Positions 45,036-57,462 are shown, counted from the first letter of the stretch. The stretch is 64,000 nt of DNA from Telopea speciosissima (GCF_018873765.1 NW_025317350.1:558001-622000), one strand, 5' to 3'. The notes: generated by a model from the letters alone, not told the origin. A program made the numbers and translations.

Positions 45036-46702
45036 TGTATTGAGTGTATACTATGCCAACCGTGCCCTCTCTCTCTATTTTTCACACATGTGATATGACT
45101 TGATATGCAAGATATGGATCTCTACATATGATATGGATTGATATACAAGATCACATGTAATGGTAACCCAATATACCCAATATCACATGTAATGGTAACC
45201 CAATATTTCCTATACACTTTCCTTGTAAAACCAGTGAGCTCTCTCACTCCATGTAATCTTTATATATACTCCAATTGGAGAATCTAATGAAATATGGGAT
45301 ATTACAATCCTTAACATGGTATCAAGAGCATAACTCAAGCGAGCTTTTTTTTTTTTTTTCCCTAGGATTTCTCCTTCTTCTCTCCATGGAGGACGGTCTC
45401 TCTTCCTCAACCGTGGCTCCTTTGGCCCCTTCTCAAGCAACCTCTATTGCTCCTTCTCTTTCTCCCTTTCCCAATGCCCACCACTACATATCTATTAAAC
45501 TCACATCCAAGAATTATTTATTTTGGCAGAATCAGGTTGAGCCGTTCCTTGATGGCCTGAATTTGTTTGGCCATCTTGATGGCTCTTCTCCTTACCCCGA
45601 TGATCCAACCAAGAGCGCTCACTGGCGTCATCAGGATTCAATGATTCGTAGCCTGTTGCTAGCTTCACTATCTGAGGAGGTTTTTCCTCTTGCCCTTGGT
45701 AAGCGAACTAGCCGTGCCATTTGGGACACACTATCCGCTGCTTTCTCTTCTCCCTTAGAAAGCCGGATCATGTCCTTGACCATGGCCTTACAAGAACTGA
45801 CTCAAAAGCCCGATGAACCTGTAGTAGATTTTTTTAAACGTGCCAAAACCGTTCCCGAAGAGCTTGCTACAGATGGCCATGTTGTTCATCCAAGTGCTTT
45901 CAACCTTCACATCTATCGTGGTTTAAAACCTGAGTTTGGTGCCATGGTATCATCCCTTCTTACCCGGACCGAACCAGTTCTTTACGATGATCTTCATGCC
46001 ATGTTACTCAGTCATGAGTTTCTTCAGGGTTCAACCTTGAACAGGCTTAGCATCTCTGATTCTCCTCCGGCAAGTACTCTTACAGCCAACACAGCCCAAC
46101 GATTGGGCTCCGACTCGGATTCTACTAGTGGGACCTTCTCTGGGCATTTTTGGTGTGCCATCTGTCGCAAGACCAACCATTCCACAAACAGATGTTACTT
46201 TAGATAACAAACTGGTAATAACCCATCCCTTCCTTACTACCCAAATAACCCTTCCCCAACCGCCCACCATGCCTATCCCACCTATTCCTCACCTTCTTAC
46301 CATCAACCGAACCCACCCATTTTCCCCACGCCCCACCCATCCACGGCCTTACCTTGGTACCCGGATACGGCGGCTTCTCACCATGTGACCCTTGATATTC
46401 AATCCCTCTCTCAGTTTGATGATTATATAGGACGAGATCAGTTACATGTTGGTAATGGTAAGGGCTTACCTATCTCTCATATTGGTTCTTCCTCGCTACC
46501 TTCTCTTTCTAATCGTATTTTTCATTTAACTAATGTTCTCCATGTTCCGTCTATTTCTAAACACCTTCTCTCTGTTCAGAAGTTTTGCCAAGATAACAAT
46601 GCTTATTTTGAGTTTCACCCATCTTATTTTCTTATGAAGGATCAGGTAACCAAGTCCATTCTACTGTCAGGACCGAGTAAAGGGGGTCTCTATGAACTTC
46701 TT
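45036..46702 (+). mobile_element. Second copia element in RSH: 5' LTR and gag
   Basis: The LTR runs from TGTATTGAGTG (45036) to CTTAACA (45316), then a methionine-tRNA primer site TGGTATCAAGAGC. The gag frame from ATG 45386 reads ISIKLTSKNYLFWQNQVEPF and LFGHLDGSS, with UBN2-type helices and a zinc knuckle CAICRKTNHSTNRC. It is clearly related to the gag of the neighbouring copia at 39605. Protease-type text and a GAG-pre-integrase-like block follow to 46700. There the Tekay-like LTR starts, so the rest of this element is displaced or lost. TAGTA (45031-45035) adjoins the LTR as a possible target copy. Confidence 0.88.
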
Positions 46703-49700
46703 TGTCAAACCCGCCCCTGACTGGCTGGGGATTTGAATGTAGGACAGGAAACCCCTGGCATGGCATCCAAGCACACTGTGGAGTATCACTCCAGTGATTG
46801 AATTTAATGGAGAAGCCCCGAGGATGTCCTCCTACATACCTGTCAAAAGATGGATTGTAGACCTTTGTAGATGTACAGCCCACTGCATAATGTACATCCT
46901 GAGGAAGGTACTATCCCTTGACTCTAGAACCCTTGGACTAAATCCTAGTTCTAGGCTAAACTAATGATGGCCCTCATCAGCTTATATGTTTTAGATAAAG
47001 CATTTTTAAATCCAAACATCAATTTGCATGATTGATTTGATGATGAGAACCCAATTCCATACATACATCTTAAATCCCAACATAAATGACAAATTCTGCT
47101 AATTTACAGATTGACCTTCTCTTAGTTAAAGTGATATAACTCCACCACCCGAACTTCATTTGTGTTGGTTCCAATTTTTTTGGAAACTAGACTCATAGAT
47201 CTACATTTTGTTAGGAGACACCATTACCTAGTTCTGTCTCTAAGTTAGTTAAAAGTTTAGTTCAAGTTGCTGTCAAAATCGGATTCTGCTATCTTGACAG
47301 ATTGACCCTTGCGTAATAAAAATAACATAACTTCATCATCCAATCTTCATTTCCTTCGATTCCAATTTTTCTAGAAACTAGATTCATAGAGATTCTTTTT
47401 CTTAGAAGGAACCATTATCCAATTATCTCTCTAAATGGACTGAAATTTTATTTCAATCCAAACAATTCTGTAGATGAATTCTCTGGGTGATGGCACTGGG
47501 CGATGCACACATCACCCAGAGACATCACCCAGAGTGCAAAACTGCATTAATTTAATGATTTAATCTGTGGAGGCCACCCATATTGGCCATGGGCACCCTC
47601 CATAGGATGAGGGGAGTCTGGGGGACCACCTCATACCCTCGGATCACTGTGGACCCCACCTGAGTGCTCAGAATGGTTGAGAATGCGGTTAAAAATGTAT
47701 TTTCAAAAGTGGCCTTGACAGCCAAACAGGCCTTAGTCATGGGCTGGCCTATAAATAGAGGACCTCAGCCTTGTTTTAAACCCTATTTCACTACTGAAAT
47801 CGTGGGAGAGAATAGAAGAGAGAAAAGAGGGAGAAAAGAGAGGAAGAAGAAGGAGAAGGAAGGAGACTGCAGCCTACACCTCTGGGCCCAGATTTCGTGC
47901 CTTCTCAGACCTGTGTAGGTATAAACACCTATGCTCTACCTGCTGCCTTGATGATTTACTACTTTCCTCTTTGAATCTCTGTGATTTTGTTGAGTTTCTA
48001 GCCATCTGGCAGCCTAGAACAGCTGGGAACTGCCTAGAACTACTCCAGATCTGCCATGCCAGCATGGGGCATGGAAGATCTGAGATATTTGAATAAAAAT
48101 ATAGATCTGTCTTGCTTGTCTTGATGCCGAAATCTGGCTGTGCATGGCTGCACTGCCAGATGCACTGTTATTTGACTGTTTGGAGTCCTGATTGCATGCC
48201 CTGGCTCCATGGAACCTAACTCTAGGTGGTAGCAGCTTTGGATTACTATTTTATACCTAAAACCACCTTTGCATGTAGTCAAAATAGTATTTTGTAACTG
48301 AAGAAACCATGGGTTACTATTCACTGGGCTGTCTGGGTAGCTTTTGGCAGCCAAGTGGTGAGCCCAATTGAAAATCCACAAGGACTAGTGCAAAGTATAC
48401 CCTTGGGGGTCCAAGATGACCTAGCATGCATGGGGAGAGGATCCATGCGCTGCCCGTGGTTCAAAACCTTGGAATCTAAGCCTAATTCCGGTTTTGCATT
48501 CTCTGGATGAAGCCACTGGGCGATGCAGACATCACCCAGAGACATCACCTAGTGAATGAAAACTTCACTATTTTGTTGATCTGACTTGGGGGACCTCCAC
48601 ATATGGACTATAAACAGTGTAAGGAGGTGGAAAATGACCAAAATACCCCTCCTCACATCTATCCATAATTATGAACACCTTGAGTACCTAAATGGGACCC
48701 GCAGGGCTTGGAAACCCTGTCTGTGTTGGTCCTGCAGCACTGCTGACCTAGGGACTGTGTTGTAAGGATATTGTGACCTAGAACCATGTACTAAAGTGGT
48801 AAAATACCATATTGACCTTAAGCCACATTCTCCGGATGATGCACCAGGGCATAGGCCTAAGGCCCAGTGCAAGGCCCAGAGAATTCCATGTGATCTCGGA
48901 CTGAGCACCGAGTTAGACCTAGGAGCCTAGACTAACACTGGGTTATCCAAAACAGTTTTGAATAATTAAAATAACATATTTCTGATTTATTACTTTAGGA
49001 TTTGTTTCCGTGCTCGAGGGACACAGCCAGATACCAATCGGAACTGAACAAACATCTGAACCAGTAGGATCAAACCAAGGTGAGTGGAATTACACCATGA
49101 GTGTAGGTGTAACATGACTGATAGGTCATGACAACAACAACAACAATATTTACTGTCTTTAATTACTTTAAATTATTTTATATTCTCATTCGAAATCTGA
49201 ATCTTATCTGATGAACATTGAAAATGGATGATAATGCTTGTATGTTGAATTGCTAGATTAGAAGTCGTAGCTGGCTTGGAAATGAGGCATGTGGTAGCCC
49301 GTATTATGGGATACGGTTGACACCGCCTGACTCATACAATGCCATATAGACATGGGGCTAGAGTTTCATCACCCGTGCTACGCACCTTTGCCAACGGGGG
49401 TTAAGGTGTTGGATGCTTGTGGGAGCGACCGTATAAACCTTGAGCTATATGTCGGGCTTTAAGCCACAATTCAATTACAAGCTATATGCCAGGCTTTATG
49501 CCACAATTAATGTCAGGAGCTATATGCTGGGCTTTATGCCACAATTAATGTCAGGAGCTATATGCCGGGCTTTAAGCCACAATTCAGTTACGAGCTATAT
49601 GCCGGGCTTTATGCCACAATATAATCCAAAAGAATAAGAAAAGAAAAGAATGGAGATAAATGCCAACGGTTACCTCACAAGTTAATCACAGAGGGCTGGT

Positions 49701-50365
49701 CGGGCTGACCTAGGAATGAATGCGAGAGCTGACTGGTCTTCTCTGACAACTCAATGGGTGTATCGCGGGAAGGGGTAATCAAGCCCGCACCAGGGATACA
49801 TGTATTGGGGATTGTAGTAGCACTAACCCGCTTTAGTTGTGATGTTAGGTGGCTAATAAATAAAATGAATTGCACCTCATGTAGGACTCATTGGTTGTGC
49901 TTGCATGTGCATGCATGGTTTATATTTTATTCACGGGCTCGGTGGAGCTCACACTCTTGTATATTCTCTTTTAGCTGATTTTACAGGTATGGGTTTGCTA
50001 ATGGGCGAGGAAGCTGTCGATGGAATTGTAGATCTTCCTCATTTCGTTGCTTAGCGACGATTTTGTTATTATTTAAGTTTCTTTATTTCAAGAAGTGTAA
50101 TTACTAAGATAATGTACTTATTGAACATAAATGGATATGTATATGATATAACATAGGTATTTGGGATTTTTATTATTGGTAATATAAATCGTCTGTGGGT
50201 AGTTCGATCTTCCGTTGCACTCTGATATTCTTTTATCACCTGTTAACCTCAATGTGTGGTTTGTGACGTGTAAATACTGCTTCTAGATCCTTGGGGATTG
50301 GCGGATGTCGTAGGATATCTGGTCACTTGCCTAAATCCTCCCAGGGGGTGGTTTGGGATGTGACA
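46703..50365 (+). repeat. 5' LTR of the Tekay-like element (3.66 kb)
   Basis: Begins TGTCAAACCC and ends TGTGACA. The first 2.2 kb matches 14973-13255 in reverse orientation and the last part matches 13255-11761, so the two gypsy elements are cousins. It carries CTGGGYGATG-type hairpins at 47480-47530 and 48500-48550. Confidence 0.8.
49441..49620. repeat. Minisatellite in the LTR, about four 46-base units
   Basis: Units carry GAGCTATATGCCGGGCTTTA and then GCCACAATTAATGTCAG or GCCACAATTCAGTTAC. Two alternating spacer types are visible. The related LTR at 11761-14973 lacks the array. Confidence 0.85.
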
Positions 50366-50912
50366 GAGTGGTATCAAAGCGAGAAGCTCTATTTACATTC
50401 ACAAGCAACGGAAGTAGGATGGTGGGTGGTCTAGAGACAAAGAAATAAAAGTTTTAAGAAAACACCAAAATAAAGAAGTAGAAAAATATAGTAGGAGACT
50501 AGCTAAGTGCAAAAGTCGATGACTCCATTATTGAAGAGGCATAAACTTTCACATCAGAAAAGAAAACTAGAGGTACTACTTCCGAACTACAACTTAGAAA
50601 AGAAAGTACAACTGATACACAAAAAAAATATATATATATATATATATAAAAAAAAACAAAAATAAAAATAAAAATAAAATAAAATAAAATCACACACACA
50701 AACACACCCCAGCCTATCTTTGGGCTTACTCCTATTGTAGTATTTATAAATTCCTATGTTTTCGGTTACGCATCTCTATACGTGCGATGTTTCACTATTA
50801 TGTCGTACCATAGCAAATGCTAGTTTGTACGTATAGGTACCAGTGTAGAACCTTCCTTAGTTAAAAAACGTAGATTTATTTATGCCCAAGATCCCTTTCT
50901 GCAGAAACAACC

Positions 50913-52200
50913 ATGGTTAACACAAGATCCAACCGGGGTGGTCGGTATGGAAGAGGCCCTCGATTTGTTCTAGAGATTGGACTACCGAATGGAGTCGAAG
51001 CTCAAAACTTTGAAGTGTCAGTCACTTCGGCAGGGATACCCAAGGACCTTCCATACCCGGTGCCTGCAACCCCTCCGGCTCCTGCCACCGCACCACCTCC
51101 GGCTATGACTATAGGTGAGCTGAATACCATCGTAGCAAACCTGATGCAGATCACGCAGCAACAACAAGAAATGCTAGCTCATATGACCACTTAGTTTACG
51201 ACCATGATGCAACAGCAAGTGATGCCACCACCCAATCAACCTCCATAATTTCCACCTTCGGAGCCTCAGCATGTCATAGATAACTCCACTGCTAGGGTGA
51301 TGGAGAGGTTCAAGAAACTTCAGCCGCCCACTTTTTCCAAGATCGGCTCAGAGGCGATGGAACCAGAGAGATGGATTAGTGCCTTGGAAAAAGTCTTTGC
51401 CATATTAGAATGTACTGATGCCCAGAAGTTGATATGCATCGGGTACCAATTGCAGAATGAGGTTGAAGCATGGTGGAAGTTGATGCGACCAAATTTGGAG
51501 GCGACTCATCCCAACCCCACTTGGGATCAGTTCAAGGAAGTGTTCTTTAAGAATTATTTTCCTGAGAGTTTCAGAGAAAAGAAGGAAGTTGAATTCTCTG
51601 CCCTCGTATAAGAATCGAAGACAGTGTTAGAGTACCAGCAGCAGTTTGAGGATTTGTTCCATTTCGCACCGGAACATATGAAGGGAGAGGCTAGCAAAAC
51701 GAAGAAATTTGAAAAGGGGCTTGAGCCTGAGATCGGGTCCATCCTGTCAGTCATGGATATTCAAACCTATGCACAAATGGTCGATATAGCCAAGACGATA
51801 GAAGATAAACTGAACGAGGGGACCACAATGTCAATGGTGCTAGGCAAGGGGCCTAACGCCTTCCAAATTTAAAGTGGCCCAACAAGACCTTCCGAGGATC
51901 TAGCTTAATCCCTAGCCTGGCACAGAACTGTGGGCTTAAAATGGGTCAACCATATCAACCCATTCACCCAGCATTCGAACAGCCTACACAGTATTATCAC
52001 CATGCTTCAAGCCAATCGCCACAATTTACAGCTGTGCCCCGATCGTCTAAGTCGAACAACAGATGCTATGTCTGCAAGTAGCTTGGACACATGGCTAGGG
52101 ATTGTCATCATCGCAGATTTTGTGCGCCACGACGAAATCCACCTACTACTCGACTTTTCTCGTCCCAAAGCAATGGAGTCCAAAAACAGGTATATACCTT
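50913..52200 (+). CDS. Gag region of the Tekay-like element (fossil)
   Basis: A basic N-terminus (TRSNRGGRYGRGP) is followed by a Pro/Ala-rich linker, a Gln-rich coil, the gag capsid-type domain near 51290-51870, and a knuckle with CYVCK-like text near 52070. In life it would form the particle that packages the RNA. It is broken in a few places. Confidence 0.8.
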
Positions 52201-52249
52201 GAACACAAGGGAAGCTGAGGCAAATTTGGAATAATAATAGGTACTCCAC

Positions 52250-53012
52250 CCATATCATTCTCATCTGTTCGACTATTATTTTGATTGCGGCACATCACAC
52301 TCCTTTGTTCTACTAAGTTTACTGGTAAGAGGAGGATGCCCTCGAAGAACTTAGAACACAACTTAGTGGTTAGCATTATCAATTGAAACGTTGTGAAATT
52401 AAATGAAGATTATGGGCCTATCCATTTGGATATTCTATAATCGTATGTAGATTCTGGGAGGACGATAAAAGATGGTAGGTGCGTAGTTAGGTCTTGGTAA
52501 AGAGTTATACCGCAAACCATACGAATAAAACAACCAAGATCAAGATGAAACTGGAACTAAAGGACCCGACAAAACCTTGCTCAACAATGAAGGGGGTAAT
52601 GGATCACCGAATGTCCCCTCCGTTATTGGGAGCGAACAATAGGGATTCCATCAATATCCCAATTCATCCTAAAGTTGAGACTAGGTATTGGGGAACCAGA
52701 AGTTAAAGTGTTCATATGAAGAGTTGTGTAGGAAAGATGGTGTAGATTTATACCACACAACCCAAAGTCGTAGGAGTATAGATTATTAGGCAAAATATAC
52801 GGGGGTCGTTGGATCGTTTGACTTCTTTTGAGGTATATGTTGGGAGTTCAATTTTCCTTAGGCCCTCAAGATCAAGTTGGACATTAGATCAATCAAATTT
52901 GGGAGTAATCTAGATGACTTATTGGGAGTTGGATATGCTTGAGGACCAAATCTTTATAGCCCAATAGAAACAAGGAGTGATCCCGATACAAGTCGAAAGG
53001 GCCTGAAGTATG
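52250..53012. other. Decayed junction between two gypsy elements
   Basis: No clean domain can be read on either strand, apart from a protease-like trace at the left edge. The plus-strand Tekay-like and minus-strand Tat-like elements meet here. Neither a 3' LTR nor integrase of either element is visible. Confidence 0.5.
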
Positions 53013-53019
53013 TCATGGG

Positions 53020-53585
53020 CAATCAAGTATTTTCTTGGGAATCGCCAACCAAAGGGGTGGTGCAATTTGATAAAAGGGAGGTTGAATCTGAGAATCATGA
53101 CCAATGGCCAGAGATGTACATATCTTTTCTACTGGAGCATATCGAGTTTTATACTCGAGGAATTTCCTACTTACATAGTAGATTGCATGCTCTTCTCCGT
53201 CCACCTTGTCAACTTGGGCCATCATTGATCCGACCGCTGTTTCTCCTACTGACAAATATAGGAGCAAAGGTTCACCGAACACTGGAGGGACAAGTATAGG
53301 AGGAGAAAGTAGATACTCTTTGATTTTCATAAAGGCATCTTGACATTTCTCGTTCCATTCTTTCGGCTCTTTCTTCCTTAGGAGTTTGAAGATAGGTTCA
53401 CAAGTGGATGTCAACCGAGATATGAATCTACTGATGTACTGGATGCGGCCCAAAAACCCTCGTACCTCTTTTTTTGTCCAGGGTGGTGGCATTTCTGTGA
53501 TGGCTTTTATCTTGTCAGGGTCCATTTCTATCCCTCTCTTGCTGACAAGAAATCCCAGTAATTTTCCTACTTTGGCCCTAAACAC
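53020..53585 (-). CDS. RNase H region of the Tat-like element (fossil)
   Basis: Shows GKLLGFLVSKRGIEMDPDKI, EVRGFLGRIQYISRFISRLT (thumb/connection region) and then LLLYLSVGETAVGSMMAQ, the start of RNase H. In the element it would remove RNA during reverse transcription. Confidence 0.85.
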
Positions 53586-53663
53586 ACACTTCTGAGGGTT
53601 CAGCCTTAGCTTGTATTCTTTGATTCTTTCAAAAAACTTTCTGAGAGCTGCAAAATGGCCTTG

Positions 53664-54326
53664 TTAGTCCATAGATTTGACTATCATATCATCGACATAT
53701 ACCTCTACTTCTTTGTGTATCATGTCGTGTAGGATAGCCGTGGCCGCTCTTTGATATGTTACCCCAGCATTTTTCAACCCAAAAGGCATTACTTTGTAAC
53801 AAAATGTGCCCCAGGGTGTGGTGAAGGTAGTTTTCTCCCTGTCCCTCGGGCACATACTAATTTGGTTATATCTTGAGAAACCATCCATGAAGGACAGTAG
53901 AGCATGGCCTGCAATGTTGTCTACCAAAATGTCAATGTGGGGTAACGAAAAATCATCCTTCGGGCTGACCCTGTTTAGGTCACGAAAATGCACACACATT
54001 CTGACCTTCCCATCTTTCTTAGGGGCTTGGACAATATTGGACAACCATTGAGGGTACTGGGTTACTTGAAGAAATCCTGCATTCCATTGTTTGATGACTT
54101 CTTCCCTGATCTTCTCACTCCATTCCGACCGCATCCTTCTTAACTTCTGCTTGACTGGGCGAGCCTCCAGATATGTTGGTAGTTCATGTTGCACAATCTT
54201 TGGATCGATGCCGGGCATATCCTTGTAGGACCAGGCGAAGACTTCCTCAAATTCCTTGAGGAGAGAGATCATTTGGGATGTTTCATTATTATTGAGAGAA
54301 GCACCAATTTTGATTATTCGAGGCAT
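53664..54326 (-). CDS. Reverse transcriptase region of the Tat-like element (fossil)
   Basis: Motifs in order: WSYKDMPGIDPKIVQHEL, QYPQWLSNIVQAPKKDGK, RMCVHFRDLNRVSPKDDFSL, LSFMDGFSRYNQISM and VEVYVDDMIVKS with the catalytic DD. About 220 codons are open. Confidence 0.88.
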   Translation of the reverse strand: MPRIIKIGASLNNNETSQMISLLKEFEEVFAWSYKDMPGIDPKIVQHELPTYLEARPVKQKLRRMRSEWSEKIREEVIKQWNAGFLQVTQYPQWLSNIVQAPKKDGKVRMCVHFRDLNRVSPKDDFSLPHIDILVDNIAGHALLSFMDGFSRYNQISMCPRDREKTTFTTPWGTFCYKVMPFGLKNAGVTYQRAATAILHDMIHKEVEVYVDDMIVKSMD

Positions 54327-55215
54327 TGATCGGTCCCTATATTTACAGGGTGGGTATCCTCTAGGACGGGTTGAGCTCTTCTTTGCTCCAATTGTTCTAA
54401 CAGATTACGATGTTCTAAGACATTATCATCATCAGAAGAATAGGAAGAAGAAGAAGAAACATACTCAGAATCAGCAATTTCATTCATGATAAGGGGAAGA
54501 ATACAAACAGACCCAATGGACTGGACATTTCCATCGGACTCAGATACAGACTCAAAGACAGACTTAGATAGGACTATGCTAGAGCTGGTTACAACTTCAG
54601 ACTCATTAATATAGAAATCTTCCATCATTCTTGCCCAATTCGCTATGGATCCTTGGAGAGGTTGTATGAGAAGATGTGGTGCCGGTCCTTCTTCTTCTTC
54701 TTCAATGATCACCGCCACTTCGAACAGTTGCCGATCCCTTGATCCCCTATGACTTCCTTCTTGCTGGCTTGATACAATTCCATGGCTATCCAGTCTACTT
54801 CGTTCTTAAAGAATATTTCAAGTCCTGGTAGATGTTCGCCCTGCTCTTGATTGAACCATGGTTCTGGATTTCCACAGTAAGGGAAGTCTTCTCCCTCTTT
54901 CACGAAGTACCCGTTCAAAGTCTTGAAGTATGGTTCACCATTTGCCGCACCATTCTTCTATCCTGTGACTTTCTTCCTTCGGTTCTTCAGGTTAAACCCT
55001 AATCCACAACAGTTGGCATTGGCTAGTATCTCCGGGAATGCCGGTACCCCTTGTTGGTTATTTCCCAATCCTAATCCAGGGAAATATTTCATCTTTCTCA
55101 TAATCTTTACAGAGGCCTCGCTCCACATTGTCAAGAATTTCCCTAGACTCTGGTCTTCTTCACTTACAGAGGTAGTACAAATGTGGCCGAATTCAAACCC
55201 ACCCAGCTGCACTTC
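54327..55215 (-). other. Pol spacer with G-patch-like stretch
   Basis: The minus strand reads KYFPGLGLGNNQQGVP, a glycine-rich stretch also known between protease and reverse transcriptase in plant Tat/Ogre elements. A strongly acidic, Ser-rich part follows (54330-54718). It belongs to the element, not to a host gene. Confidence 0.6.
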
Positions 55216-55812
55216 TTACGAGGATGAACCACCTACTTCAATGTTGGCCAAAGCGTGTACCATTTCTGGGTCTCCAAAAATGGTAATCACTTTCTGATCA
55301 TATATGAACTTCAGCTTTTGATGAAGACTTGATGCTAGGGCTCCCGTTGAATGTAGCCATGGTCTTCCAAGCAACATATTGAAGGATGCTTGAATGTCGA
55401 TGACTTGGAAGTTTATGATAAAGCAGGCTGGTCCAATCTTGACACTGGTGGTGAGAATCCCAATTACCTCCCTTCTGGAATTATCGTATGCCCTGATGGT
55501 TTGGCTGGACGACTTCATCTTGTCTAGAGATAAACCCATGCATCTGGCTGCTTTGAGGGGCATCACATTGAGGGCGGACCCATTGTCTATTAGAACCTGG
55601 GGGACCTGATTCTTGTTACATTCCATCGTAATGTAAAGCGCCCGGTTGTGATTCTTTCCTCCTGGGGGTAAATCCTCTTCTGAGAAAAAGAGTGATTGAA
55701 TGGTATAAGTGGCCCCCACTATGTGAGATAATTCCTTAGGCCCCATTTCTATGGGCACTTGAACCTTGGTAAGAGCTTTCAAAATAGCTTCTCGGTGGGT
55801 TGGCGATGCCAT
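55216..55812 (-). CDS. Aspartic protease region of the Tat-like element (fossil)
   Basis: The sequence VLIDNGSALNVMPLKAARCM is the active-site region, in the D(N)GSA form usual for this branch. SFNMLLGRPWLHSTGA is the second conserved block. About 198 codons are open. Confidence 0.85.
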   Translation of the reverse strand: MASPTHREAILKALTKVQVPIEMGPKELSHIVGATYTIQSLFFSEEDLPPGGKNHNRALYITMECNKNQVPQVLIDNGSALNVMPLKAARCMGLSLDKMKSSSQTIRAYDNSRREVIGILTTSVKIGPACFIINFQVIDIQASFNMLLGRPWLHSTGALASSLHQKLKFIYDQKVITIFGDPEMVHALANIEVGGSSS

Positions 55813-56140
55813 TAAATTATCCCCAGATTGAGATGTTGGCTTGGGCTTTCTTCAATTGGTCTAGTACTCGGTTTTCTGGCTCAACAACCGCCGTTGATTG
55901 GCTAGACCGGTATTTTTCCACTGTCAACTCTGTATTCTTGAAGTTTCGGCCACTCCTGGTTTCTGCCACATTTGACTCTCTTTCTTTGATAACCAACCAG
56001 ACTGGGCAAAAGCCTCCATCTTCTTCGTCACTATCAGTGATGATAAGAGGACCCTTGGGATAAATTCGGGTTTTACCTTCTTCACCAGATAAGGCCATAA
56101 TAAACTTTCGAGCCTGATTTAGGATTCCTGATAAGGTTTC

Positions 56141-57256
56141 TTACTTTTCAGCAATCTGTTGGACTGTATGAGATTCTTCTGGTGCCAATTGGTTAATGGC
56201 ATGAAAGGCTTTTGAAGCCGCTTGGTACCTCTTTCTTGCTTCCGCCAATGACTTATAGAAGTTACGATCCTTCTTTTCTCCTTGAGAAACCAAACTTTCG
56301 GACCTCTCTTCCGGGCTTGAAATAACTGGGTGGATATTCCCTGTTGGGTCATTTATTGTTCCTCCCTCATTGACATGACACATATAGAAATCATCATGTG
56401 CTCTTACCCAAGCACGGTATTCTCTGTTACCCTGATTTGGGGATGAGGGAGGGATCCCGCATAGGTCTTGTGCCAAGGCCAAAGTTAGCTTTACAGAGTT
56501 TTCCAAATGACGAATTACTTGAGGGAGTGCCCACTGTTCTCTAACAGGTTCTAGCTGTTGAAGCTCCTCCTGGTACTTATCATCCAAGACCACCGTTCTC
56601 ATGAGCATTTCCTGGATTTTATCCACATCCCGGTGGATCTTGTTCACCTGGAATGATAATTCCCATGGTGTGGGTCCGCAAATATTCTCGTACTTCTCCA
56701 GACGCGTCCTTGGTTGCCAAGGTTCCTCATCCTCCGTTTCTTCTTCCCCTTCGAATACTTCATCATTGGATTCCTCTGATGCAGATTCTTGCTCACTTTC
56801 ATCTTCTTCAGATGATTGTTCTTCTTCCAACGGCTCTTCCCCTTCATCATCGATGTCCATAGGAAAGATACCTCCGGTGGGGTCAATCTGAAATTCCCCG
56901 AGGTTGATATCATTGATCCATGCATCCCATGTTTCACTTCTTCGGGGTGGATCCGGATAGGAGAATGATTCTGAATACAAGACCAGGTCTTCTGGAGGAG
57001 TTTCGAATAGATCACAGGCCAAAGCATTGACTAACCAAGTCATGTTTTTCAGCTCATGGAGGGTTCGAGCGAGTACATCGCTCTCATTTGGCATCACCAA
57101 GCTCTCACAACGTGCTGCAAAGTTACTACACACCAGATTTGGAAATAGAGAAGTAGCCTTGTACAGGATCTCTTGAGTATTGGTGGAAACATCGAGTATA
57201 TCTACGACCTGGTAGAAGGCACTCATGCTCCAACGCTCGAAATCTTCTCTGGACAC
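56141..57256 (-). CDS. Acidic, internally duplicated ORF between gag and protease
   Basis: A 371-residue open frame (ATG at 57256 as drawn). It shows two related halves: LKNMTWLVNALACDLFETPP with FQIDPTGGIFP, and LENSVKLTLALAQDLCGIPP with INDPTGNIHP. A very acidic linker of Glu, Asp and Ser lies between them (about residues 150-200). A helical, charged tail follows. No known enzyme motif is seen. Its place inside the Tat-like element, on the element's strand, says it is an extra element gene or gag spacer rather than a host gene. I do not recognise the domain. It is the longest open frame of the window. Confidence 0.6.
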   Translation of the reverse strand: MSREDFERWSMSAFYQVVDILDVSTNTQEILYKATSLFPNLVCSNFAARCESLVMPNESDVLARTLHELKNMTWLVNALACDLFETPPEDLVLYSESFSYPDPPRRSETWDAWINDINLGEFQIDPTGGIFPMDIDDEGEEPLEEEQSSEEDESEQESASEESNDEVFEGEEETEDEEPWQPRTRLEKYENICGPTPWELSFQVNKIHRDVDKIQEMLMRTVVLDDKYQEELQQLEPVREQWALPQVIRHLENSVKLTLALAQDLCGIPPSSPNQGNREYRAWVRAHDDFYMCHVNEGGTINDPTGNIHPVISSPEERSESLVSQGEKKDRNFYKSLAEARKRYQAASKAFHAINQLAPEESHTVQQIAEK

Positions 57257-57462
57257 CGTCCAATCGCCTCTGGGAACCTCTAGAGATGATATCTCCTCAT
57301 CATCTCTGCTTTCATCCTCATCTAATGATGTGGGTTGAATAAGGCTGGTAGGTCATTATTATCATTGCTTCCGATGTTATTTACCCAATCCATTGCTTTT
57401 ACTCCTTCGTCCTCCCTCGTTGGACTTTGCTCGGCATACTCTATCCATCCCTCGTAGATTTC

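Larger units (their letters stand above)
46703..52900 (+). mobile_element. Ty3/gypsy, Tekay/Del-like, 5' part
   Basis: The LTR is at 46703-50365, followed by a primer site TGGTATCAAAGC (50369-50380). Then comes a gag frame from ATG 50913 with MVNTRSNRGG, FKKLQPPTFSKIGSEAMEPE, WISALEKVFAILECTD and FFKNYFPESFREKKE, the retrotransposon gag domain typical of Tekay/Del chromoviruses. A zinc-knuckle region is near 52060-52110 and a protease-like trace near 52260. Nothing recognisable as its polymerase follows. It is broken at several points, and no 3' LTR is in the window. It sits inside the second copia element. Confidence 0.85.

Noticed and set aside
54314-54718. Acidic Ser-rich frame as a host nuclear protein
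   Set aside because: It lies in line between protease and reverse transcriptase of the Tat-like element and on the same strand, so it belongs to the element.
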